Source: Cherax quadricarinatus
Lineage: Eukaryota; Arthropoda; Malacostraca; Decapoda; Parastacidae
Assembly (NCBI RefSeq): GCF_038502225.1
Contig: NC_091357.1
Span: forward strand, 7,381,619-7,445,618
DNA length: 64,000 nt
Direction of reading: 5' to 3'
The position numbers were made by a program, and so were the translations under genes. The notes beneath the pieces are model-generated. The model did no database searches. It saw only the letters and a program-made list of their open reading frames with translations, and was not told the DNA's origin. The number at the start of each line of letters is the position of its first letter. Position 1 is the first letter of the stretch. Positions 55,901 through 64,000 of the stretch are shown piece by piece.

Positions 55901-56980
55901 CATCCTCTCAGGATTCACCACATCCTCTCAGGATTCACGACATCCTCTCATGATTCACCACATCCTCTCATGATTCACCACATCCTCTCATGATTCACCA
56001 CATCCTCTCAGGATTCACCACATCCTCTCAGGATTCACCACATCCTCTCAGGATTTACCACATCCTCTCATGATTCACCACATCCTCTCAGGATTCACCA
56101 CATCCTCTCAGGATTTACCACATCCTCTCAGGATTCACCACATCCTCTCAGGATTCACCACATCCTCTCAGGATTCACCACATCCTCTCAGGATTTACCA
56201 CATCCTCTCAGGATTTACCACATCCTCTCAGGATTCACCACATCCTCTCAGGATTTACCACATCCTCTCAGGATTCACCACATCCTCTCAGGATTTACCA
56301 CATCCTCTCAGGATTCACCACATCCTCTCAGGATTTACCACATCCTCTCAGGATTCACCACATCCTCTCAGGATTTACCACATCCTCTCAGGATTCACCA
56401 CATCCTCTCAGGATTTACCACATCCTCTCAGGATTCACCACATCCTCTCAGGATTTACCACATCCTCTCAGGATTCACCACATCCTCTCAGGATTTACCA
56501 CATCCTCTCAGGATTCACCACATCCTCTCAGGATTCACCACATCCTCTCAGGATTCACCACATCCTCTCAGGATTTACCACATCCTCTCAGGATTCACCA
56601 CATCCTCTCAGGATTTACCACATCCTCTCAGGATTCACCACATCCTCTCAGGATTTACCACATCCTCTCAGGATTCACCACATCCTCTCAGGATTTACCA
56701 CATCCTCTCAGGATTCACCACATCCTCTCAGGATTTACCACATCCTCTCAGGATTTACCACATCCTCTCAGGATTTACCACATCCTCTCAGGATTCACCA
56801 CATCCTCTCAGGATTTACCACATCCTCTCAGGATTCACCACATCCTCTCAGGATTTACCACATCCTCTCAGGATTCACCACATCCTCTCAGGATTTACCA
56901 CATCCTCTCAGGATTCACCACATCCTCTCAGGATTTACCACATCCTCTCAGGATTCACCACATCCTCTCAAGATTCATCA
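52946..56980. repeat. 20-bp minisatellite, about 200 units
   Basis: Unit TCCTCTCAGGATTCACCACA, with CATGATT, CGGGATT and GGATTTACC variants. From about 56250 a 40-bp dimer alternating ATTCACC and ATTTACC dominates. A few indels (about 54325, 54500, 54585, 55396) break the frame, otherwise all plus frames are open and yield a 20-residue pseudo-peptide repeat. Confidence 0.98.
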
Positions 56981-57240
56981 AACAGGTTATTAAATCAGAA
57001 AGAGGATGATCAATGCTTCCAGCATATAATGATACACTTAAAATCTTTAACAGGAATCTCATAATAATTTCCGGGTTGAACTGTTGCAAAAAGAAAGAGA
57101 AACGTGTTGTTAATCTGGCACATTTCGCTCTCTGGCTTTTTTTTACCTCATTTAAATGCGGAATGTCAAAAGGTTTTCTTGGTAAAAGAACTCATTTAAA
57201 ATTAAGTCCTTTCTAAAATTTTCTCTTATACGTTTAAAGA
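56981..57240. other. unassigned AT-rich spacer
   Basis: No repeat or domain recognised with confidence. It may be the start of the dispersed repeat that follows. Confidence 0.4.
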
Positions 57241-57510
57241 TATATTTTTTCATTTATGTTAATGTAAAAATTAATAATTTTGTACCAGAAGAACCTTAGA
57301 AAACTTACCTAACCTATTTATAACAAGCATAATTTAGCCTAATCTAACTAAATATATTTTAGATAAGTTTACAATAATTAGGTTCAGAATGATTTTTGCG
57401 AAATTATTGCATGCACAAATTTTCACTTGCCTTATTCGGCAAGAAGAACGTTGCTGTTTAAGCCAAAATCGCAAGTTTTTCTTGTATTTGCACAGTTGTG
57501 TGCAAATTTG
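57241..57510. repeat. probable dispersed repeat of decapod type
   Basis: AATGTAAAAATTAATAATTT, CTTACCTAACCTA, TAACAAGCATAATTTAGCCT and GGTTCAGAATGATTTTTGCG are words I remember from a very common non-coding repeat of decapod genomes. The identification is from memory and the boundaries are unknown. Confidence 0.4.
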
Positions 57511-57758
57511 CACAAGAGTAAATTTTGTGATTATCTCATAAAATGTCTTAGTCTCCGGTTGAATTAATGTAGTTTGGGTTCTTTTCAGAAGAGTTTGCTA
57601 CCGACTTTTGGCAACCATCCAGCAATGGTGTTACCCTGCGACTCTCGTCAGTGCTACAACAGTTGTTGTTCTGTAAGGTTATTCCTGCAAGTGTGCTCTA
57701 CTAGTGAATGTGGTTTTGTCACATTCTCCCCTTCAATTCATGATTACTGCTGAAATTC

Positions 57759-58716
57759 ATGATGGCTGTTGCACCTTGGAAGCGTGCAAGTATTGAAGCT
57801 CTTAAAAAACATGCTGATTTAAATATCAGACAGCTCGCCGAAAATTTGAGCCTAGCAAAGTCAACTGTTGGTCGGATTATAAAGAAAGCTGACGAAGATG
57901 TGGAAGATGACAAGGTTATAAGAAATAGTGTGAATGATCCCCAGAAAACCAACAAGGATCTAGAGATTTGGCTTCAGCCTGTATATATGTTGATTCTTCA
58001 ACTGTTCGACGAAGGCTCCTTTTAAGTTGACAGAACTGCCAGAAAGTCGGTAAAGAAACAATTATTGACTGCTACTATAAACAAAAAACGGCTGCGATGG
58101 GCACGCGATCAAAAGAGATGGACAACAGGTGAATGGAGAAAAAATATATTTTCAGATAAGGCGCATTTTAAAGTACTTGGGTACATATCAGTGGTAATGA
58201 GACAGAGCAAAGGCGAACCTCTTCGAAATGGACACATTCAGCAAGCGTCAAAACACCCCACCTAAGAAGAGGTTTTGGTGTAATTTTACTGCTTAAGGCC
58301 CTGGACAGCTTATTGAGGGAGCGATGAACAGTGACAAACACAAAGCAATCCAGGCAACTCATTTGCTTCCCATTGTGGATAGAGATTTTCCTGAAAGAAA
58401 AGGTATTTTCCAGCAGGATCTTGCTCAGTGCCACACTTCCAGAAAAATGCTGACATTTTTCGAAGAGAGTGAACTAAGCATTTTAAATTGGCCTGGAAAC
58501 TCTCCTGACCTTAACCCAGTTGAGAATCTGTGGGCAAAAACCAAACATAGGATCGCGGAACATGACTGTTCAACTGTGGAGAAGGTAATTGCTGCTGTTA
58601 TTAAGACCTGGTACCACGACAAAGAACTTGCCAAAATGTGTTCAACATTGAACAGTTCTATGCCACATCGTGTAGCAATGTTTAGAAAAGCAAAGGGTAG
58701 TCACATCTCTTATTAA
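57759..58716 (+). pseudogene. Tc1/mariner-type transposase, broken (DD34E)
   Basis: Cut-and-paste transposase. The N-terminal part from 57759 has the helix-turn-helix segment NIRQLAENLSLAKSTVGRII. The frame shifts near 57985 (STVRRRL lies in the next frame) and again near 58029, after which RTARKSVKKQLLTATINKKR and WRKNIFSDKAHF (first catalytic Asp) follow. It breaks once more before 58265, with an in-frame TAA at 58294. The last part holds IFQQDLAQCHTSR (second Asp) and WPGNSPDLNPVENLW (catalytic Glu). There are 34 residues between the second Asp and the Glu, the Tc1 spacing. The QQDLAQCH reading departs from the usual QQDNAPCH. At least three frame changes and a stop make it inactive. No TIR pair was identified; ACACACTACTG near 58796 is a candidate right end. 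Confidence 0.92.
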
Positions 58717-59435
58717 ATCAGTTTTCTGTCGTATAATTGCCGTGTATTTTTCAAATATTAATTTTCCAAATAAATATCACTGTCCCAATTAATATACACA
58801 CTACTGTATATATAGTTTTATAGCTCTCTTTGGTATCATTTCCACAAGTAGTTAAGAAGGGTCATTCCCTTCCTTAGGTATTAAAACGCTATTTACGTCG
58901 TTAAGTTCCTCGCTGTGCCGTGAAAACCATCGTTGCGCCGTTAACTACCTCATTAGGTGCCTTGTTGCGTCATTAAGCTCCTCGTTGGCTCGTTAGAGTC
59001 GTCATTAGGTAAGTAGAGTAGTTTGGTTCTTTAACAAGACCTCCTCATGGGATGAATTCTGTACGACCATTTTACCCTTCACGAAACGTTCTTAAATCTA
59101 AATGGAAATGAAATGTGTAGCGTGATGAATAGATATGGATAGACGGGGGGGATGATAAATGGATAGACGCAAAGAATAACAGAGAAATGTAGAAATATGT
59201 ACTGTAAATATAAGAAGTGATTCTTAGAGATGGATAGTTCAATAGACGCAGGGATGATGTTTAGACCTGGGAAGAGATTAATAAGTGGGGAGACACATTG
59301 GATAAGTGGATAGGTAAATGAATAAGCGGAGATAAGCCTGCGAAGCCAGTGATGAATATTGTAATTGCATTGTTAAGTGGCAACCTCTGTCATCACATGG
59401 TGTGAGAGAGAGCGCACGAGAATGGATTCTTGAAC
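58717..59435. other. unassigned spacer
   Basis: Contains a loosely repeated CGTTAAGTTCCTCG / CATTAGGTGCCTTG segment (58890-59010) and a GATGGATAGA-rich segment (59110-59330). No gene seen. Confidence 0.45.
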
Positions 59436-59439
59436 ACTT

Positions 59440-59446
59440 TCGTGTG

Positions 59447-59491
<45 letters not shown>
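59440..59491. repeat. (GT)n microsatellite at a LINE 3' end
   Basis: About 50 bp of GT with one interruption, directly followed by the LINE terminal fragment. Confidence 0.95.
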
Positions 59492-59493
<2 letters not shown>

Positions 59494-59530
59494 TCATGTG
59501 TGTTGGCGGGGTCGATTCGTAGCTCCTGTT
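59492..59530 (-). mobile_element. very short LINE 3'-end fragment (copy E)
   Basis: ATTCATGTGTGTTGGCGGGG then TCGATTCGTAGCTCCTG resembles the extreme 3' end seen at 36041 and 25972, diverged. Confidence 0.45.
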
Positions 59531-59661
59531 TATGTAAGTTTGCTCAAGTACAGGTACACATAAATACAGTTACATAAATTATCACACATAGCATATGTGT
59601 AGATTACCCAGGAAAACCCAGGAGTGTCAGACGAAGTGGCTTATATCCATTGGGGTCCTTG
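59531..59661. repeat. dispersed repeat X, copy 2
   Basis: Aligned with 27428-27570, same orientation. Both copies lie downstream of LINE or Penelope debris. Confidence 0.7.
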
Positions 59662-60191
59662 TAAAACCTTATTATTTAAACATTAAAAGGGGGTGTGCTT
59701 TTGAGTGTGTGGGTGGGTATGTACACGAGTACTGTTTGCATTATGCTACTGTACATGTAAGGTATAAGAAGAATTAAGTGGAAGAAGAACCTTGATGCCA
59801 GAATCAATATGATTGCTTATTGTGTTAGTACAATGGTGCAGCCAGAGCCTTGCATGTGGTCCACGTTATTTCAGTGTGTAACCCTCTCCTAGGGACTCGG
59901 GTCCGTTGCACTGGTCAGTTTGCCCAAGAGTTTAATAAGAGGCATCCGCAACACTTCGGCGTTTTTATTTCCGAAAGTATTGCACGAGTGTCTTGTTCTG
60001 TCGTAAGGATTTTTAAGTGGAGTGATGGTGAATGAAAATTAAGTGAGACTTACACTAGTATATTGAGTGTATACGTGGTAGGAAGCCCAGCCTGATGTCG
60101 TGACTGCCTTGAGAGTATGTGACCGACTACCAGGGTACGCCCTCTCTCGACCCAGCCTTACGGCGGGGGCAGCATCATAGCAGGTTCAAAC
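59662..60191. other. unassigned spacer
   Basis: A 61-codon plus frame at 59850-60035 has no known domain. CGGCGGGGGCAGCATCATAG lies near 60160. Confidence 0.4.
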
Positions 60192-60206
60192 TATGCTGAC
60201 ATAACA
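60192..60206 (-). mobile_element. possible LTR end motif
   Basis: TATGCTGACATAACA is the exact reverse complement of the first 15 bases of the candidate LTR at 20144. It directly abuts the 32-bp array. A partial copy, ATATGCTGACA, lies at the array's other edge (61507). It may be a solo LTR end or chance. Confidence 0.3.
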
Positions 60207-60208
60207 AC

Positions 60209-60651
60209 ACTTGAAAAGTCCGTGGCATCACGGCTAGCGTATTTGAAAAGTTCGTGGCATCACGGCTAACGTATTTAAAAAGTCCGTGGCATCACGGCTA
60301 GCATATTTGAAAAGTCCATGGCATCACGGCTAGCGTATTTGAAAAGTTCGTGGCATCACGGCTAACGTATTTGAAAAGTCCGTGGCATCACGGCTAACGT
60401 ATTTGAAAAGTCCGTGGCATCACGACTAACGTATTTGAAAAGTTCGTGGCATCACGGCTAACGTATTTGAAAAGTCCGTGGCATCACGACTAACGTATTT
60501 GAAAAGTCCGTGGCATCACGACTAACGTATTTGAAAAGTACGTGGCATCACGGCTAACGTATTTGAAAAGTCCATGGCATCACGACTAACGTATTTGAAA
60601 AGTCCGTGGCATCACGACTAACGTATTTGAAAAGTCCGTGGCATCATGACT
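60209..60651. repeat. 32-bp minisatellite, part 1
   Basis: Unit CGTATTTGAAAAGTCCGTGG then CATCACGACTAA. Variants are TTCG/TCCG, CGGCTAA, CGGCTAG. The array is split by a SINE-tail insert. Confidence 0.97.
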
Positions 60652-60727
60652 TTTTTAGGAGGCCTGGTCACAGACCGGGCCGCGGGGGCGTTGACCCCCG
60701 GAACTTTCTCCAGGTAAACTCCAGGTA
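60652..60727 (+). mobile_element. SINE-tail module inserted in the 32-bp array
   Basis: TTTTTAGGAGGCCTGGTCAC, AGACCGGGCCGCGGGGGCGT and TTGACCCCCGGAAC, ending CCAGGTAAACTCCAGG. It equals the 3' module of the SINE at 34706 without the tRNA head. The array resumes with TAACGTATTTG. No clear target duplication longer than a base or two. Confidence 0.8.
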
Positions 60728-61507
60728 ACGTATTTGAAAAGTCCGTAGCATCACGACTAACGTATTTGAAAAGTTCGTGGCATCACGGCTAACGTATTTG
60801 AAAAGTCCGTGGCATCACGACTAACGTATTTGAAAAGTCCGTGGCATCACGACTAACGTATTTGAAAAGTTCGTGGCATCACGACTAACGTATTTGAAAA
60901 GTTCGTGGCATCACGGCTAACGTATTTGAAAAGTTCGTGGCATCACGACTAACGTATTTGAAAAGTCCGTGGCATCACGACTAACGTATTTGAAAAGTTC
61001 GTGGCATCACGGCTAACGTATTTGAAAAGTTCGTGGCATCACGACTAACGTATTTGAAAAGTCCGTGGCATCACGACTAACGTATTTGAAAAGTTTGTGG
61101 CATCACGACTAACGTATTTGAAAAGTCCGTGGCATCACGACTAACGTATTTGAAAAGTCCGTGGCATCACGACTAACGTATTTGAAAAGTTCGTGGCATC
61201 ACGACTAACGTATTTGAAAAGTCCGTGGCATCACGACTAACGTATTTGAAAAGTCCGTGGCATCACGACTAACGTATTTGAAAAGTTCGTGGCATCACGG
61301 CTAACGTATTTGAAAAGTTCGTGGCATCACGACTAACGTATTTGAAAAGTCCGTGGCATCACGACTAACGTATTTGAAAAGTCCGTGGCATCACGGCTAG
61401 CGTATTTGAAAAGTCCGTGGCATCACGGCTAACGTATTTGAAAAGTCCGTGGCATCACGGCTAGCGTATTTGAAAAGTCCGTGGCATCACGGCTAGCGTA
61501 TTTGAAA
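60728..61507. repeat. 32-bp minisatellite, part 2
   Basis: Continues part 1, together about 38 units. The CGGCTAGCG variant occurs at both outer ends (60230-60330 and 61390-61500) and CGACTAACG in the middle. Units are contiguous with no unique spacers, so it is not a CRISPR array. Confidence 0.97.
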
Positions 61508-62280
61508 TATGCTGACACTTCATCTAGTGTCGGTATTGTATACCATTAATAACCGGTGTCTTTAATCACTAGGATTAGTCTGCTCGAAATGCACAGCATG
61601 CTAGTATTTTATTCCAGTAATGTATACTGTATACTGCAGAAAGAAAAATTAACAAGCATAGAGGGAGCCATCTAGTGCCGTCTCCGGAATCTGACCCAGG
61701 TTGAGGAACAGAGTAGCTTAACGCTGTACTTCCACCACGCTTGATCATGGCAGCTCTTACGATCTCCCTGCGAAACAGGGGCAAGAGTCGAGTAAGTGCT
61801 ACTATTAGCTCAACTGATGGATCATGTTAGGAAGAATGGTAGATAGACCAAGCTACTGTGCCTTCCTTTTCCAGATCCTTTCGGATTTTGTTGATTGCGT
61901 TCTCCAGTCAACGATACTCTTTTGCTTTATGTTTTAAGTGCCTTTACATAGGTTGCTACGTACCAGAAGGTGTAAGAATATGTTGTGAGGGTACGTTAGT
62001 GTTGTTCTTAGGGAGTGATCCATGCTTTTGCCCGAGGATGGCAAGTTTGTTCCATCCTGGCAGACTATGTTGGTCTTAGTCTGGAACCGCAACATACTGA
62101 TTCCTGTTCTATGGAAGGCATCCTTGACAGTGGGACTTGGTGGATTATAGTCAGAGTTGTCCGGGGCATCCATTGTGAAGACCATGTCGTAGATAGGGGT
62201 GACACGACCCTCGCTTCTTGGTGTGCCGAGAAACGGCAGTTGGCAGCTGATCTCAGTCTGCAGGATTCGGTCGTAGCTTG
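61508..62280. other. unassigned, no gene recognised
   Basis: The minus strand has an open frame of about 115 codons before entering the 25-bp array (to about 61934: MVFTMDAPDNSDYNPPSPTV and on). It looks like possible mobile-element coding debris but I cannot name it. GTGTCGGTATT near 61528 matches the edge of the fold-back module at 28432. Confidence 0.35.
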
Positions 62281-62516
62281 TACTGAGATGCAAGTCGAGG
62301 AGCTGTCTGGGCACGAAAGTCGAGGAAATGTCTGGGCATAAAAGTCGAGGAGATATCTGGGCATGAAAGTCGAGATGTCTGGGCATGAAAGTCGAGGAGC
62401 TGTCTGGGCATGAAAGTCGAAGAGATGTCTGGGCATGGAAGTTGGAGAGATGTCTGGGCATGAAAGTCGGAGAGATGTCTGGGCATGGAAGTCGAAGAGA
62501 TGTCTGAGCATGGCCT
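62281..62516. repeat. 25-bp minisatellite, about 9-10 units
   Basis: Unit GTCGAGGAGATGTCTGGGCA then TGAAA, with GAAGAG, GGAGAG and a shortened unit near 62375. Confidence 0.95.
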
Positions 62517-64000
62517 GGTCTGTGTATGGACATGCAAGTCCATGGGCCACTGAATGTCAGCTTATGGCTACAGTTGATGGTTGTCTTGCAGTTGAACATG
62601 ATAATGTGTTAGACAGCAAGTCACTCCTGGGACTCCACTAAAACCTTCATCCACTAGATCAGCGCCATACAATACTGCAAATACGAGTGAATTCAAGGTA
62701 GTGGGCACAGACGCCACTTGCAAACCAAGAATAAATGAGCCATTGAAGTGATTCTGAGCAAAAGGTATCTCTACCCACTGTTTTGAAACCCTAGGTTCAA
62801 TTTTTAATATTGTGCAAATAATGTATTTTCCTTTTTTAGAGAAGGGCAAAAAAAGTTTTCGGCTATTAGAATACACCACAACGACCTAGTTCACTGGTCT
62901 CAGCGTGAAATTCATGTACTGGCCATAAACAGCGTGAGAAAAAAAATTTGGAGTTTTTATCCGGTATGTCGTGATGTTCTGAAAATATGGTCCTGAAGTG
63001 CTTGGCTAAAATAAAGTTGGAGGAAACACACCAGCTGCCTCGTGTGCGCGCGCATATTGTCTGTTTTGAATCCTAAAGAAATTTATGGTGATGTCAGCTG
63101 GATGTGTAGGGTGGGCAGAGGAAACGAAAAAAAACAATCTGGATCTTCAATTCTGTAGTTGAGTGGATTGCTGAATATTTATTCGTGCTATTTTCTTCAG
63201 GATTTTCCAAATTTCTTTCTCATTATCGGTGTGTGAACCTGCTGTGAGTAGTGAGCCAACTTCAGAGGTACATTTTGACTTTGATGTAGCACATGGAAAG
63301 AAATATTTACGATTATTTGAACCTTGTAAACGGCTTTTTTTTCTTGTTTTTCTGCTTCTTCTGTCTGGTATAAATGTTTTAGTTTCTGCTTTATATCCGG
63401 AATCTCTTGGCGAAGATTATCCTTCCTTTGTTGTGACACACGCAGTTCAGCAAACTTTTCTGTCCCGTTATTTTGCTCTCTCTTTCAGTTTTTGATTTTG
63501 TATGCTTTCTCAGCAAAAAATACTTGATACAGCTCTGTATTCACAATTCCGTGCTCTGGTGTGAGTTAAGAATATTCAGGATCGCTTCCCAGGAAATATC
63601 TGGTAGCGCTTTGTGTATTTTGTCTCAGTCTATTCTCTGATTGTTGAAGTTATATTTACTGAGCATTCCTTCACGTTCGCTATTTCTTAGAGTTTTCTGT
63701 TCGTGGTAGAAATGCTTGTCTCGTAGTGGGTAACATGGCAGCATCACTTGAAATACAAGACATGTAGGCAGTTGATAACGTGGGTACATCACCTGGAGGG
63801 CAAAGGAGCGTGGGTAGCCAGTGATGTGGGTTCATTACTCTGAGGATGCAGGTACGTAGGTACCTGGTAATGTGGATAGCATTATTTAGAGGACAAGGGG
63901 TGTGCGTTGTTTTATACCATAAAGGAGAGTTCAACTTGTAGTGCCAGACTGGCATCATGGGATAATCCCAGCAGATGATTGGAAGATTTCATTCGCATTA
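62517..64000. other. unassigned right end
   Basis: About 1.5 kb without tandem repeats except a degenerate GTAGGTA / GGGTACATCACC segment (63715-63870). Minus-strand sequence between about 63620 and 63260 reads as hydrophilic, possibly coiled-coil protein (FAELRVSQQRKDNLRQEIPD, KQKLKHLYQTEEAEKQEKK) but is broken by several stops upstream. It may be an old coding remnant. I cannot assign it. Confidence 0.35.

Noticed and set aside
53523..57000. Long plus-strand frames (over 300 codons) with a perfect 20-residue repeat
   Set aside because: Three 20-bp units equal 60 bp, so every stop-free frame stays open. The same occurs in several frames and the reading is explained by the DNA repeat alone.
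60209..61507. CRISPR-like appearance of a regularly repeated 32-bp sequence
   Set aside because: Units are contiguous without unique spacers, in a eukaryotic context, and no cas genes are present.
63229..63495. Plus-strand 88-codon frame with a hydrophobic segment as a membrane protein
   Set aside because: It is antisense to a lysine/glutamate-rich stretch, whose complement is naturally hydrophobic. No homology recognised.

Overview
The window looks like intergenic, repeat-dominated DNA from an arthropod nuclear genome, most likely a decapod crustacean (crayfish-like). The grounds are the mix of very long (CT)n/(CA)n runs, many unrelated minisatellites, tRNA-derived SINEs, LINE, Penelope-like, LTR and Tc1-like debris, and several dispersed sequences that I remember as common in decapod assemblies. 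That taxonomic call is from memory and untested. I see no intact host gene, no rRNA or functional tRNA gene and nothing bacterial. Most long open frames are artefacts of tandem units whose lengths (or three units of them) are divisible by three.

Layout. 1-5000: (CT)n, a 20-bp minisatellite, a fold-back module, a 52-bp array, a ~155-bp spacer, a 29-bp array and a SINE. 5012-12555: a ~7.5-kb array of 50/52-bp units. 12556-17810: pyrimidine-rich DNA, CACTCC-type, 21-, 31- and 25-bp minisatellites and CT/CA microsatellites. 17810-23363: a 28-bp array interrupted by a deleted LTR retrotransposon and an LTR-like insert, followed by a 14-bp array. 23364-30500: a frameshifted LINE reverse transcriptase, 3'-end fragments of a second LINE, Penelope-like endonuclease debris with fold-back modules, and small repeats. 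31486-33860: a purine-rich 28-bp array, then SINEs. 36625-49901: a greatly expanded, inverted copy of the 29-bp/spacer/52-bp composite seen at 2268-4170, itself interrupted by an LTR element with inverted ends. 50340-50780: more fold-back/hammerhead-like pieces. 51541-56980: a 35-bp array that turns into a 20-bp array. 57240-58830: a dispersed repeat and a broken Tc1-type transposase. 60209-61507: a 32-bp array holding a SINE-tail insert. 62281-62516: a 25-bp array. The rest is unassigned.

By my addition of the array lengths, tandem repeats cover somewhat under 60% of the window. No genes act together here. The biological interest is structural: (1) an inverted composite satellite whose non-repeated spacer is nearly identical between arms 36 kb apart while the flank is clearly diverged; (2) an LTR element with 129-bp inverted ends and a 4-bp target duplication; (3) a set of fold-back modules carrying degenerate hammerhead-ribozyme-like cores near Penelope-like debris; (4) higher-order repeats and a visible 35-bp to 20-bp unit transition; (5) same-strand arrays whose units resemble 5' and 3' splice sites. 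All arrays carry a risk of assembly collapse or expansion.
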